NCBI RefSeq assembly: GCF_003480435.1
Contig: NZ_QUJB01000004.1
Location: forward strand, 62,001 to 126,000
DNA: 64,000 nucleotides
DNA from: Clostridium sp. AM30-24
Lineage (GTDB): Bacteria; Bacillota; Clostridia; Lachnospirales; Lachnospiraceae
Direction: 5' to 3'
Shown here: piece by piece, positions 33,604-43,346 of the stretch
Layout: each line of letters starts with the position of its first letter
Position numbering within the stretch: the first letter of the stretch is position 1
Notes under the pieces: model-generated
Database searches by the model: none
Told to the model about the DNA's origin: nothing
What the model saw: only the letters and a program-made list of their open reading frames with translations
Position numbers and translations under genes: made by a program

Positions 33604-33687
33604 TTATTTTTCCAGCTTACTGTCTAACCATTTGATGATGTAATGACACACTACGCCAGCCATGACACTTTTATCTTGCAACAACAC
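33604..33687 (-). CDS. 27-residue toxin-like peptide (possible type I toxin or remnant)
   Basis: The frame reads, from GTG 33687, VLLQDKSVMAGVVCHYIIKW then LDSKLEK and stop. The part from the Met at 33663 (MAGVVCHYIIKWLDSK) resembles small hydrophobic type I toxins of clostridia, with a short membrane helix ending in a Trp-Leu-Asp-Lys tail. No Shine-Dalgarno precedes either start, so it may be truncated at the 5' side. A terminator follows it and a strong promoter faces it from the other strand. The rest of 33441-33754 holds nothing else that I can see. Confidence 0.4.
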   Translation of the reverse strand: MLLQDKSVMAGVVCHYIIKWLDSKLEK

Positions 33688-33754
33688 TTGATTTATGCTA
33701 CACTTGCCCTAAAGTTTACCACTGTACCTGTTTAAAGAGAGAGGAAGGAAAACG

Positions 33755-35245
33755 ATGGCAGAATTATTATATGGAAGTACCCGCGGCGGGGAGACTGGCG
33801 TGACAGCATCCCAGGCGGTTTTAAAAGGACTTGCAGATGATGGCGGCCTCTACGTTCCGGAGCGCATCCCGACACTGGATGTGACAATGGACGAGCTTGC
33901 CGGAATGACATATCAGGAGACGGCATACGCAGTTATGAAACAGTTCCTGACTGATTACACGGAAGAAGAACTGAAATACTGTATTTCCCACGCATACGAT
34001 GAGAAATTCGACACAGAGGAGATCGCACCGCTCGCAAAGGCGGACGGCATGTATTTCCTGGAGCTGTTCCACGGAAAGACCATCGCCTTCAAGGACATGG
34101 CACTCTCCATTCTGCCGTACCTTATGACAACGGCTGCAAAGAAGAACCATGCAAAGAACGAGATCGTGATCCTGACCGCCACATCCGGAGATACCGGAAA
34201 GGCAGCTATGGCCGGATTTGCCGATGTTCCGGGAACAAGGATCATCGTCTTCTATCCGAAGAACGGTGTCAGCCGCGTTCAGGAGCTTCAGATGCTGACC
34301 CAGAAGGGCGCAAACACATCCGTAGTCGGAATCGAAGGAAACTTTGATGATGCCCAGACTGGCGTAAAAAAGATCTTTGGTGATAAAGAATTCGCGAAAG
34401 AACTGGATGCTATGGGATTCCAGCTTTCCTCCGCGAACTCCATCAATATCGGCCGCCTTGTTCCGCAGGTCGTTTACTATGTATACGCCTACGCGAAGCT
34501 TCTCGCAAACGGTGAGATCGCAAACGGCGAGAAGGTCAATGTTGTAGTTCCGACCGGAAACTTCGGAAACATCCTGGCAGCATACTTCGCAAAACAGATG
34601 GGCGTACCGTTCGGCAAGCTGATCTGCGCATCCAACGACAATAAGGTCCTGTACGACTTCTTCCGGACAGGCACATACGATAAGAACCGTGAGTTTATCC
34701 TGACCACATCCCCATCCATGGACATTCTCGTCTCCAGCAACTTAGAGCGTCTGCTCTACTTAAGCTGTGGAAGAGATGCCGCAAAGACAAAGGCGATGAT
34801 GGAGCAGCTCTCCGCAAACGGAAAATACGAGATCACCGAGGACATGAAGGAATTCATGAAGGACTTCGCTGCAGGCTACGCAGATATGGAAGAGAATGCG
34901 AAGGAGATCCGGAAAGTGTTCGATGATACCGGATACCTGATCGACACCCATACAGGCGTCGCCGCAGCTGTTTACGAGCAGTATAAGAAAAAGACCGGTG
35001 ACATGACAAAGACTGTGATTGCGTCCACAGCAAGCCCGTACAAGTTCTCCAGAAGCGTTATGGAGGCAGTTCTCGGAAAGAAAGAAGATGCCGATGAGTT
35101 CGCCCTGATCGATGAGATGGAGCGTATTTCCGGTGTGAAGATCCCGCAGGCGATCGAGGAGATCCGCGATGCGAAGATCCTCCACAACCGCCAGTGCAAG
35201 CCGGAGGAAATGGAAGAAACTGTCAAACAAACCTTTTCAAAGTAG
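33755..35245 (+). CDS. thrC: Threonine synthase
   Basis: 496 residues, the length of the bacterial long-form ThrC. It starts LLYGSTRGGETGVTASQAVL with the N-terminal domain typical of the family. The PLP Lys lies in KTIAFKDMALSI, the phosphate-binding region in LTATSGDTGKAAMAGF, and PTGNFGNILAAYFAKQMG is conserved. It converts O-phosphohomoserine to threonine. AGAGAGGAAGG precedes ATG 33755. No other threonine genes are adjacent. Confidence 0.96.
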   Translation: MAELLYGSTRGGETGVTASQAVLKGLADDGGLYVPERIPTLDVTMDELAGMTYQETAYAVMKQFLTDYTEEELKYCISHAYDEKFDTEEIAPLAKADGMYFLELFHGKTIAFKDMALSILPYLMTTAAKKNHAKNEIVILTATSGDTGKAAMAGFADVPGTRIIVFYPKNGVSRVQELQMLTQKGANTSVVGIEGNFDDAQTGVKKIFGDKEFAKELDAMGFQLSSANSINIGRLVPQVVYYVYAYAKLLANGEIANGEKVNVVVPTGNFGNILAAYFAKQMGVPFGKLICASNDNKVLYDFFRTGTYDKNREFILTTSPSMDILVSSNLERLLYLSCGRDAAKTKAMMEQLSANGKYEITEDMKEFMKDFAAGYADMEENAKEIRKVFDDTGYLIDTHTGVAAAVYEQYKKKTGDMTKTVIASTASPYKFSRSVMEAVLGKKEDADEFALIDEMERISGVKIPQAIEEIRDAKILHNRQCKPEEMEETVKQTFSK

Positions 35246-35388
35246 GGTAAATCGGTTATAATAAAATTATCATGACAACAGTACCTGTTGGGAATAGATG
35301 GTGTCTGCTCCGCATATAAATGGAAACAGACGGCAGATCCGGCGGGACAGGCTGTTCTGTCAAAATAACGATTCAAATGGAGGCCTAT

Positions 35389-36255
35389 ATGTTAGTAACA
35401 GCGAAAGAAATGCTTGAGAAAGCAAGAGACGGCAAGTACGCAGTAGGACATTTCAACATCAACAACCTTGAGTGGACAAAAGCGATCCTGCAGACAGCAG
35501 AGGAACTGAGATCCCCGGTTATTCTGGGTGTTTCAGAGGGCGCAGGAAAATACATGACAGGCTTTAAGACCGTAGTAGGTATGGTAAACGGTATGCTGGA
35601 AGAGATGAAGATCACTGTTCCGGTAGCTCTTCACTTAGACCATGGTACTTACGAGGGATGCTTAAAGTGCATCGATGCCGGATTCTCCTCCATCATGTTT
35701 GACGGTTCTCATTATCCGATCGAAGAGAACGTTGAGAAGACAAAAGAACTGATCCGTATCTGCCGTGAAAAGGGAATGTCCCTCGAGGCAGAGGTTGGAG
35801 CGATCGGCGGCGAGGAAGACGGCGTGATCGGTATGGGCGAGTGCGCAGACCCGAACGAGTGCAAGATGATCGCTGACCTCGGCGTTGATATGTTAGCAGC
35901 AGGTATCGGCAACATCCACGGAAAATATCCGGCAAACTGGAAGGGCTTAAGCTTTGAGACACTTGCAGCCGTAAAAGAAAAGGTTGGCGATATGCCGCTC
36001 GTTCTTCACGGCGGTACCGGAATTCCGGAAGATATGATCAAGAAAGCGATCTCCCTCGGTGTTGCAAAGATCAACGTAAACACAGAGTGCCAGCTCGCGT
36101 TCGCAGACGCTACAAGAAAGTACATCGAAGCAGGAAAAGACCTTGAAGGAAAGGGATTCGATCCGAGAAAACTTCTTGCACCGGGTGCAGAAGCAATCAA
36201 AGCGACAGTAAAGACAAAAATGGAGTTATTCGGTTCTGTCGGCAAAGCTGACTAA
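35389..36255 (+). CDS. fba: Class II fructose-1,6-bisphosphate aldolase
   Basis: 288 residues from ATG 35389, preceded by TGGAGG; the in-frame ATG at 35320 lacks similarity. The catalytic/zinc region is VALHLDHGTYEGCLKCIDAG, followed by SSIMFDGSHYPIEEN. The phosphate-binding block is LHGGTGIPEDMIKKAISLG, with KINVNTE. It cleaves FBP to DHAP and G3P in glycolysis; a tagatose-bisphosphate aldolase role cannot be fully excluded. Ends in a strong terminator. Confidence 0.94.
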   Translation: MLVTAKEMLEKARDGKYAVGHFNINNLEWTKAILQTAEELRSPVILGVSEGAGKYMTGFKTVVGMVNGMLEEMKITVPVALHLDHGTYEGCLKCIDAGFSSIMFDGSHYPIEENVEKTKELIRICREKGMSLEAEVGAIGGEEDGVIGMGECADPNECKMIADLGVDMLAAGIGNIHGKYPANWKGLSFETLAAVKEKVGDMPLVLHGGTGIPEDMIKKAISLGVAKINVNTECQLAFADATRKYIEAGKDLEGKGFDPRKLLAPGAEAIKATVKTKMELFGSVGKAD

Positions 36256-36283
36256 GCCGTTTAGCTTGCATTATCATGCAGTT

Positions 36284-36321
36284 AAAAATGTTCTCCCTCG
36301 TATCAGGGAGAACATTTTTTC
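36284..36321 (+). terminator. Terminator of fba
   Basis: Perfect 15-bp stem 36284-36298 / 36305-36319 with a 6-nt loop, A-rich left and T-rich right. The following 36322-36467 shows no recognisable riboswitch. Confidence 0.88.
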
Positions 36322-36467
36322 AAGCTAAAATTGGAATTCAGCCGAAATACCCTGGCAGACCATGATTGGAACAGGCTGAATATTTACAGGTAATTCTCAT
36401 ATTTTTTAAAGTACGATTTCACCCCATGCCATAACGGGCAGATTATACAGAATTGAGGAGGAAAATT

Positions 36468-38585
36468 ATGAGCGAAACTATCAATGTGGAAGCGATTTTC
36501 GGAGAGAATGTCTTTAATGACTCCGTGATGAAGGAACGGCTTCCGAAAAGCGTCTACAAGAAATTAAAGCAGACTATCGAGGATGGCAGCGAACTGGACC
36601 CGACGATCGCTGACGTGGTTGCCCACGCGATGAAAGACTGGGCAGTCGACAACGGCGCGACCCATTATACCCACTGGTTCCAGCCACTTACAGGTGTAAC
36701 TGCCGAGAAACATGACTCCTTTATCGGAAACTTCGATTCCCAGGGCAAAGTCTTAATGGATCTCTCAGGAAAAGAGCTGATCAAGGGTGAGACCGATGGC
36801 TCTTCCTTCCCGTCCGGCGGCCTGCGCGCGACCTTCGAGGCCCGGGGCTATACCGCCTGGGACTGCACTTCCCCGGCATTCTTAAAGAAAGACGCAACCG
36901 GCGTAACACTCTGTATCCCGACCGCGTTCTGCTCCTACAGAGGCGAAGCCCTCGATAAAAAGACCCCGCTTCTCCGTTCTATGCAGGCCATCGACAAAGA
37001 GGCGACAAGAATCTTCCACCTTTTCGGCCACACAGAAGTAAAGCGTGTTACCCCGTCCGTAGGACCGGAGCAGGAGTACTTCCTGATCGATCGCGATAAA
37101 TATTTAAAGAGAAAAGACCTGATCTACACCGGACGTACCTTATTCGGTGCGATGCCGCCGAAAGGACAGGAGATGGATGACCACTATTACGGTGTTATCC
37201 GCGAGCGGATCGGTTCCTATATGAAAGAGTTAAATGAAGAGCTCTGGAAGCTCGGTGTTACCGCAAAGACCCAGCACAACGAGGTCGCTCCGGCACAGCA
37301 TGAGCTTGCAACGATCTACACAAAGGCAAACCTTGCCGTTGACCACAACCAGATCGTCATGGAGACGATGAAAAAGGTTGCAAGCCGTCACGGAATGGCG
37401 TGCCTGCTCCATGAAAAACCGTTCCAGGGCGTCAATGGTTCCGGTAAACATAACAACTGGTCTCTGGCTTCCGACACCGGCATCAACATGCTGGATCCGG
37501 GCGTGACTCCGCATGAGAATATCCAGTTCCTGCTTGTCCTTGCCTGCATTATGAAAGCAGTTGACCGCCATGCGGATCTGCTCCGCCAGTCTGCGGCTGT
37601 TCCGGGCAACGACTACCGTCTCGGCGCTCAGGAGGCACCGCCAGCGATCATCTCCATCTTCGTAGGTGAGCAGCTTGAGGATGTGATCGACCAGCTGATT
37701 TCTACAGGTTCCGCGACTCACTCAAAGATCGGCGGTACCTTAAAGACCGGTGTTACGACACTTCCGGATTTCGATAAAGATGCGACAGACAGAAACCGTA
37801 CATCCCCGTTCGCATTCACCGGAAACAAGTTTGAGTTCCGTATGGTCGGTTCCTCCGACTCCGTTTCCTCCGCAAACGTTGTGTTAAATACGATCGTTGC
37901 AGAGGCATTCAAGGAAGCTGCCGATGAACTTGAAAAGGCAGAGGATTTCGACCTTGCGGTTCATGATATGATCAAGAAACTTCTCGCAGAGCACCGCCGT
38001 ATCATCTTCAACGGCAACGGCTACAGTGAGGCGTGGGTGGAAGAGGCAGAGCGCCGCGGACTCCCGAACTTAAAGTGCATGGTGGATTCCATCCCGGCAC
38101 TTGTGACCGAGAAAGCGTTCAAACTGTTCGGCGATTTCGGTGTATACACGAAGGAAGAGCTTGTTGCGAGAGCGGAGATCGAGTATGAATCCTACGCGAA
38201 ATCCGTCAATATCGAGGCGAAATCCATGATCAACATTGCCGGAAAGCAGCTGATCCCGGCGGTTGTCCGCTATACGACAGTTCTCGCACAGTCCTTAAGC
38301 GCTGTGAAGACGGCATGCCCGGAAGCTGACAACAGCGTCCAGACAGAGCTTCTCATCGAGGTTTCCGACCTTCTCTCCGACATGAAGGTTGCCCGCGCGA
38401 AGCTCGAGGATCTCGTAGAAGAGTATCAGCACATCGAGAGCATGGAAAAACGCGCCCACTTCTGCTACGACGAGATCATCCCGGCGATGCAGGCTCTGCG
38501 TGACCCGGCAGATCAGCTGGAAATGATCGTAGACAAAGAATACTGGCCGATTCCGAGCTATGGAGATATGATCTTTGAGGTGTAA
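36468..38585 (+). CDS. glnN: Type III glutamine synthetase (GlnN)
   Basis: 705 residues, matching the large GSIII class (about 700) and not GSI/GSII. ATG 36468 follows GAGGAGG; an upstream TTG at 36453 overlaps that site. It has the GSIII N-terminal domain ([20 protein letters not shown]), [21 protein letters not shown] (Glu metal ligands), [12 protein letters not shown] and [15 protein letters not shown] (catalytic loops), and [20 protein letters not shown]. It makes glutamine from glutamate, ammonia and ATP. It stands alone between two terminators. Regulation by nitrogen is likely but no operator is evident. Confidence 0.96.
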   Translation: MSETINVEAIFGENVFNDSVMKERLPKSVYKKLKQTIEDGSELDPTIADVVAHAMKDWAVDNGATHYTHWFQPLTGVTAEKHDSFIGNFDSQGKVLMDLSGKELIKGETDGSSFPSGGLRATFEARGYTAWDCTSPAFLKKDATGVTLCIPTAFCSYRGEALDKKTPLLRSMQAIDKEATRIFHLFGHTEVKRVTPSVGPEQEYFLIDRDKYLKRKDLIYTGRTLFGAMPPKGQEMDDHYYGVIRERIGSYMKELNEELWKLGVTAKTQHNEVAPAQHELATIYTKANLAVDHNQIVMETMKKVASRHGMACLLHEKPFQGVNGSGKHNNWSLASDTGINMLDPGVTPHENIQFLLVLACIMKAVDRHADLLRQSAAVPGNDYRLGAQEAPPAIISIFVGEQLEDVIDQLISTGSATHSKIGGTLKTGVTTLPDFDKDATDRNRTSPFAFTGNKFEFRMVGSSDSVSSANVVLNTIVAEAFKEAADELEKAEDFDLAVHDMIKKLLAEHRRIIFNGNGYSEAWVEEAERRGLPNLKCMVDSIPALVTEKAFKLFGDFGVYTKEELVARAEIEYESYAKSVNIEAKSMINIAGKQLIPAVVRYTTVLAQSLSAVKTACPEADNSVQTELLIEVSDLLSDMKVARAKLEDLVEEYQHIESMEKRAHFCYDEIIPAMQALRDPADQLEMIVDKEYWPIPSYGDMIFEV

Positions 38586-38619
38586 GAGACCTTGGAGAAG
38601 GATAGATAGAAGATAATAA

Positions 38620-38664
38620 AAGCGCCGTCTCACTGGATTTTTACCAATGAGATGGCGCTTTTTT
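38620..38664. terminator. Bidirectional terminator between glnN and the lysozyme gene
   Basis: Stem 38620-38632 / 38648-38660 with one mismatch, then a T run to 38664. It lies 4 nt before the minus-strand gene end at 38669. Confidence 0.8.
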
Positions 38665-38668
38665 CATC

Positions 38669-40789
38669 TTACTTCGGCCCACCCGTCTGATATTCAGTCA
38701 GATTCGACGATGAGGAGGAAGAACCTGAACTTCCCGGCGCGGTCGTACCGGAAGAACCGGAACTATAGTTATAGTTTGTATTGGAGCTTCCCGGCCCGGT
38801 CATGCTGCCGGTGTTTGTATAATAGTTGTTGCTGCCGGTTGTATTGCCGCTCGGGGCTGTAGTTGATGCAGAGCCAGAGCTGGAGTTGGAAGTTCCCGGT
38901 CCGCCGGTCTGGTAATTACCAGCCGACATACCCGTATTCGTCTGGGAAGATCCGGGGGGCGTGGAACCGGTCGTAGTCGTTGTCGAACCGCCCGCCGCAG
39001 CATTTCCGCTTCCGCTATTACCCGTGGTAATACTGCTTTGCGCATTCCCCGCCGCCGGAGTACCCATATAATTTCCGTTCGCCACAGTTCCGCCTGTTCC
39101 CGGCATATAAACACTTCCCGCCGAGCCGCCGTCGATCGCGGATGTCTCGCTCAGGCACACACCGCTCTGATTGAAGGTATAGTTTACATTATTTACAACA
39201 AATGACCCGTTGGCGATCATCTTTCCGTCCGCCGGATTCAGATAATAATATTTACCGCCGTCGTTCAGCCAGCCCGTGATCATATGTCCGGCCTGATTGA
39301 AATAATACCAGCTCTTATCGATCTGCTTCCAGCCCACCGCCATCACACCGGACACGGTGTCCATATAATACTTATTCGTTCCGTCGCTCTGCCAGCCGAT
39401 GACCATCCGCCCATCTGTGTGGAGATAGTAGAACTTTCCGTCAAGCTGCATCCATCCGGTCATCAGCTTTCCTTCGTTATTGAAATAATACCAGTAACCG
39501 TCAAGCTTCGTCCACCCGGCCGCCATCGCTCCGCTGGCATCAAAGTAGTACAGCAGTCCGTCGATCGTCTGCCAGCCGGTCACCATTGTTCCATCCTGCT
39601 GGAGGAAATACCGTTTTCCGTCGATATCTGCCCATCCGCGGACAAGCTTTCCGCTGCCGTTAAAGTAGTAATACTTCCCGTCCATCTTCCGCCATCCGGT
39701 CACCATAGAGCCGTTGCCGCGCATATAGTAATAATCGTTTCCGATTCGCAGCCAGCCGGTCACCATCGCGCCGTTCAACAGATAATAGTACGTTCCGTCG
39801 ACCTGGATCCAGTCCTTCGCCATCGTACCGTCGGAGTTTAAGTAATACCACGCGTCCTCCGCCTTCAGCCAGCCGGTTTTCATCTGACCGGTAGTCGGGA
39901 GAAGATAATAATACTGGTTGTCAAGGAGCAGCCAGCCCTTAAACTGGGTTCCGTCCGCGTTCAGATAATACCAGCTCTGGCCATCGTTGATCCAACCGGT
40001 CTGCTTTACATGGTTTTTGTAATAATACCACTTGTCCCCGATAAGCCGCCAGCGGTTCGCCGGAAGCTTGCCGCTCAGATCCTTAAAGGTAAAGTTGATA
40101 TCCACGTTTCCGTTGATTCCGTTTACGGTACCCTGATTTGATGCCTGCCAGAGGGCAGCACCCTGATAAGCCGGCTTCGAGTCATAGCGGGCGATCCAGA
40201 CATCATAGTGGACCTTCGTCATATCGATCTTATTGCTGATCCAGTAGTCGTTTGTATACACCATCGGATAATATCCGGCTGTCTCAACCTTCTTACAGAA
40301 CGCGTTTATGATATCCGCGATCTGGGACGGCGTCAGCCCGTTCATTTCCTGCGCTTCCACATCGAGAACCACCGGATAGGAGATAGGATAATCCTTGATG
40401 AGATTCAGGATAAAATCCGCGTCGGATTCTGCCATCGCTGTAGTCGTTGCGTAGGAATAAAGGTAAACGCCGACGCGGAGGCCCGCTGCCGCTGCCCCGC
40501 GCACATTCGCATCAAAATACGGATCCACCGCATTGTTATACCGGGTACCGATCATCGCAAACTGGATATCATCAGCGGCAACCGCGGACCAGTTGATATT
40601 TTGTTGCCACTGGGAAACATCGACGCCCCGCGACAGGATCCCGGTGAGCACGGAACCGTCGCTTCCGATATAGGAGCCGGACGTGTTCTTCTGCCAGGCG
40701 GCCGCCCAGGCCGGGAGTGCCGGTGATACTGCGGAAAAAGCCATGACGGCACTTAAAAGAAGCGCCGCCGCCCGTTTCTTTTGTCTCAT
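38669..40789 (-). CDS. Secreted GH25 lysozyme with choline-binding repeats
   Basis: 706 residues. The signal peptide MRQKKRAAALLLSAVMAFSA ends near AWA (28-30). About 50-240 is a GH25 muramidase: GVDVSQWQ (Asp57) and VVLDVEAQE (Asp143/Glu145) mark the active-site strands. From about 245 to 555 run some 15 cell-wall-binding repeats of the pattern GW...YYL..DG.M.TGW, which in pneumococcal-type proteins hold phosphocholine. The last ~150 residues are Ser/Gly/Thr/Asn-rich low complexity. AAAGGGGG precedes the ATG at 40789. It is expected to cut peptidoglycan while docked on phosphocholine-decorated glycans. The licC-licA fusion upstream supports choline as the ligand. Confidence 0.92.
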   Translation of the reverse strand: MRQKKRAAALLLSAVMAFSAVSPALPAWAAAWQKNTSGSYIGSDGSVLTGILSRGVDVSQWQQNINWSAVAADDIQFAMIGTRYNNAVDPYFDANVRGAAAAGLRVGVYLYSYATTTAMAESDADFILNLIKDYPISYPVVLDVEAQEMNGLTPSQIADIINAFCKKVETAGYYPMVYTNDYWISNKIDMTKVHYDVWIARYDSKPAYQGAALWQASNQGTVNGINGNVDINFTFKDLSGKLPANRWRLIGDKWYYYKNHVKQTGWINDGQSWYYLNADGTQFKGWLLLDNQYYYLLPTTGQMKTGWLKAEDAWYYLNSDGTMAKDWIQVDGTYYYLLNGAMVTGWLRIGNDYYYMRGNGSMVTGWRKMDGKYYYFNGSGKLVRGWADIDGKRYFLQQDGTMVTGWQTIDGLLYYFDASGAMAAGWTKLDGYWYYFNNEGKLMTGWMQLDGKFYYLHTDGRMVIGWQSDGTNKYYMDTVSGVMAVGWKQIDKSWYYFNQAGHMITGWLNDGGKYYYLNPADGKMIANGSFVVNNVNYTFNQSGVCLSETSAIDGGSAGSVYMPGTGGTVANGNYMGTPAAGNAQSSITTGNSGSGNAAAGGSTTTTTGSTPPGSSQTNTGMSAGNYQTGGPGTSNSSSGSASTTAPSGNTTGSNNYYTNTGSMTGPGSSNTNYNYSSGSSGTTAPGSSGSSSSSSNLTEYQTGGPK

Positions 40790-40826
40790 GGAAATCCCCC
40801 TTTAAAAGTTGTATATAAAAATTAAA

Positions 40827-40867
40827 TCCCGGGATAACTGTATTCCTGTCACAGCTCCATCCCGGGA
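40827..40867 (-). promoter_or_regulatory. Leader hairpin/attenuator before the lysozyme gene
   Basis: Inverted repeat 40827-40835 / 40859-40867 around an inner CTGT...ACAG stem. On the minus strand a T-rich tract follows and then, 38 nt further on, the lysozyme ATG. A possible extended -10 (TGCTATACT, 40895-40903) lies upstream, so the hairpin would be in the lysozyme 5' leader. It may be only the terminator of the licC-licA gene. Confidence 0.45.
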
Positions 40868-41031
40868 CTCTATGGACGTTATCTGCGTATTTTCAGTATA
40901 GCATAAAATTACAGATACGTCTTGCGAAAATTCGATTGAAAATGCGGCGATTCTTCGGCTTTTCAGGACCAGTTCCCTGACCTGCGTTCTTCTGACTGCC
41001 GCACCAGAAAAGCCGCAGACCGTCAGTACGG

Positions 41032-42885
41032 TTATCTCAGTGTCCCGCCGTCTCCGATTCCAAGAAATTCCGGTGCGGTGATGATCTTCTTATAAAAGCG
41101 CTTCGCATACCGGTACATCACGATCGTATAATCGCCAAACTCCTCGCCAACACTGCTCTTATACACCGCCCACAAACACCACAAGAATCCGCCGAGTGCG
41201 ATATAAGCGTAGTAAACGAATTGCTCCTCGGCCGTCGGTTCCCTGTGCAGGTATGTTGAGATCAGCTTCTCGACTTCAAGATCATTATAATAAGAATAGA
41301 TCGCGCACATACTGACGTCGATCAGCGGATCGCACATACCGGAATATTCCCAGTCGATCAGTCGGAGATCTCCATCCGGCAGGAACAGGAAATTATCGCA
41401 GACACTGTCGATATGGGACAGGACCTTCGGACGATTCAGACGGTCGAGACGGTCAAGCAGTGTCGTCATATGGGACTTTACTTCCGGATAATCCTCAAAA
41501 AGCTTCTTTTCGTATCCGCGGCACAATGCCTCATAGAAGGTGATCCGCTCCCGGATATCAAAAGAATGGTCCACATGGAGCTTGGAATCATGAAGCTTCT
41601 CCACAAGCGCCATGCATCGCGCCACATCGTCCCAGTTGCGCGGATCGCTGTTGCGGGCCCCCTCATAATATTCGGAGATCTTATAACCGGTTTCCCCGTT
41701 CATGTATACAACATGCTCGGTGATCCCGTAATCCTTTACCGCGTCATAGACCGCCTTTTCCTGTTTCCGGTTGATCAGAAGCTCCGTCCCCGGTCCCGGG
41801 ATCCGGCAGATATAGGATTTATCATGGACCTTAAAAAGGAACGATTTATTCGTCATGCCCGTCTTCAGACACTTGATTCCTGTGATTTCGGACTCCGGAA
41901 CCTGGAGCACCCTGGAGATCAGCTCCATAGCAATATTGTCGGAGTGGTTCTGGTAGCGCTCATCGAACAGGCGGAGCTCTTCCAGATTCTCGAATTCATA
42001 AACCTGATTCTCCGGCTGTTTATTGATGTACATTTCCGGCACCGGGAAATGGTGTTTGCCTGGAAGATGGCTGTCGACCTCACCGTTTAAGAGATCCGCA
42101 AGAACCTGTTCCCAGTACATCTGCTCCGTTCCGGGGGTATGATAGTATTCCTCGAGGATCGGGAAGAATTTTTCCGAGAACTCCTTTGAGAAGAACACCG
42201 GTCCGTACATGACCCAGGAGTCCTCACCACCGACCTTGACACCGGTGAGCAGACCTTTTTTGCTCGTCTCAAGGCACCACTCGGAAGTTTCTCCCTTCAT
42301 AAATACAGAAGAGTACCACGCACCGCACTCGTAGGTGTGATACATATTGCTGCGCATCCAGTTGTCGGAAGAGAGGAGATAGGTGTTCCTTCCGATAAAA
42401 CACTCTCGGGCGCGGTAGAGTGTCGTAAGCGTATTCTTGTTGTGGTATTCCGGGTTATAGAGGAGCTTCACGCCGAACTTATCAATCAGGTATTCGAACT
42501 TCTCCTTTAAATAACCGACAACGATCGTGATATCCGTGACACCGGCCTCGTGGAGCTGTTTGATCTGGCGCTCGATCATGCGCTCGCCGTAGACCTCAAG
42601 AAGTCCCTTCGGTGTCTCAAACGTCAGCGGAACAAATCTTGACCCGAATCCCGCCGCAAGGATCACGGCGCTGTCCATCCGGTAATTCCTTAAAAGTTCC
42701 ACGCCGCCCTTTAACAAGGAATAAGATCCGTCCGCCGGATCAAAGGTAAAAAGTTCCCGGTCCAGACCTTCCTTCACGAGATGGTTGCAGGTCCCGAGAG
42801 AAAGGTTCATCGCTGCCGCAAGCTCCCGCTGTGTCATCTTGTTGTTCTCATAAATATTTCTGCAGAGTAATCCCAAACGATCCAT
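41032..42885 (-). CDS. HTH - phosphocholine cytidylyltransferase (LicC) - choline kinase (LicA) fusion
   Basis: 617 residues from ATG 42885, with GGAGG 6 nt upstream; the ATG at 42918 has no site. About 1-65 is a winged helix (MTQRELAAAMNLSLGTCNHL). About 72-300 is a LicC-type nucleotidyltransferase with AVILAAGFGSRFVPLTFETP and Lys93. About 335-610 is a LicA-type kinase: GMTNKSFLFKV, the Brenner-type motif HIDSVCDNFLF and LIDWEYSGMCDPLID. Together they convert choline and NTPs to CDP-choline for phosphocholine decoration of surface glycans. The HTH suggests direct repression of its own or neighbouring genes; palindromes lie in the promoter region. A LicD transferase is not seen in this window. 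Confidence 0.88.
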   Translation of the reverse strand: MDRLGLLCRNIYENNKMTQRELAAAMNLSLGTCNHLVKEGLDRELFTFDPADGSYSLLKGGVELLRNYRMDSAVILAAGFGSRFVPLTFETPKGLLEVYGERMIERQIKQLHEAGVTDITIVVGYLKEKFEYLIDKFGVKLLYNPEYHNKNTLTTLYRARECFIGRNTYLLSSDNWMRSNMYHTYECGAWYSSVFMKGETSEWCLETSKKGLLTGVKVGGEDSWVMYGPVFFSKEFSEKFFPILEEYYHTPGTEQMYWEQVLADLLNGEVDSHLPGKHHFPVPEMYINKQPENQVYEFENLEELRLFDERYQNHSDNIAMELISRVLQVPESEITGIKCLKTGMTNKSFLFKVHDKSYICRIPGPGTELLINRKQEKAVYDAVKDYGITEHVVYMNGETGYKISEYYEGARNSDPRNWDDVARCMALVEKLHDSKLHVDHSFDIRERITFYEALCRGYEKKLFEDYPEVKSHMTTLLDRLDRLNRPKVLSHIDSVCDNFLFLPDGDLRLIDWEYSGMCDPLIDVSMCAIYSYYNDLEVEKLISTYLHREPTAEEQFVYYAYIALGGFLWCLWAVYKSSVGEEFGDYTIVMYRYAKRFYKKIITAPEFLGIGDGGTLR

Positions 42886-42917
42886 AGCAATCCTCCGAAT
42901 CAAAGGTGATTCCGTCA

Positions 42918-42942
42918 CTTATTATTGCTGTTTAATAATAAG
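42918..42942 (-). promoter_or_regulatory. Palindrome upstream of the licC-licA fusion
   Basis: Perfect 9-bp inverted repeat 42918-42926 / 42934-42942 with a 7-nt centre, 33-57 nt before the start codon. A second short palindrome, GAACATGTTC, sits at 42960-42969. Candidate operator for the HTH domain of the fusion protein. Confidence 0.45.
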
Positions 42943-43030
42943 GAAGAAACTGATAAAATGAACATGTTCAAAATGAAAAAATAAATAGATATATATGAAC
43001 ATTATAACACGTACTTCTGATAATACAAGA

Positions 43031-43069
43031 AGATATTTTGAACATGGAATTATCGAGTTCAAAATATCT
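43031..43069. repeat. Perfect 13-bp inverted repeat in the licCA / choline-binding-protein intergenic region
   Basis: Arms 43031-43043 and 43057-43069 are exact reverse complements with a 13-nt centre. The arms contain TTTTGAAC, related to GAACATGTTC at 42960-42969. It could be an operator or a factor-independent hairpin. The rest of 42970-43346 is AT-rich with no gene. Confidence 0.5.
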
Positions 43070-43346
43070 TAAAAATCATATAAAAATGAACACTGTGTAA
43101 TGACACATCCTTGCCACAAAGCTGCCACAAAGTGGGAAAATGAGCATATTGTACTAATATCTATACAATATCGGCTAAAAACGGCGTTCACGTAAGAATT
43201 TCGTAAGAAAATAAAAACAAAAAAGATATGGAAATTCTTAAGAAAATATACTATAATACCAGTGTATTCGAGGTACAGAGTATTTCTGGAAGCGAAGTAA
43301 GATAGTTCCCTTTATTAAAAATTCTTCATTTTTTGTAAAAAAACTA

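Noticed and set aside
36322..36467. Glutamine or other riboswitch upstream of glnN
   Set aside because: I looked for a conserved aptamer-like fold and saw none; only a ribosome site and loosely promoter-like AT-rich sequence.
39284..40726. Long plus-strand frames opposite the lysozyme gene
   Set aside because: They mirror the repeat structure of the choline-binding repeats and have no ribosome sites; the minus-strand protein has a signal peptide, GH25 motifs and regular repeats.
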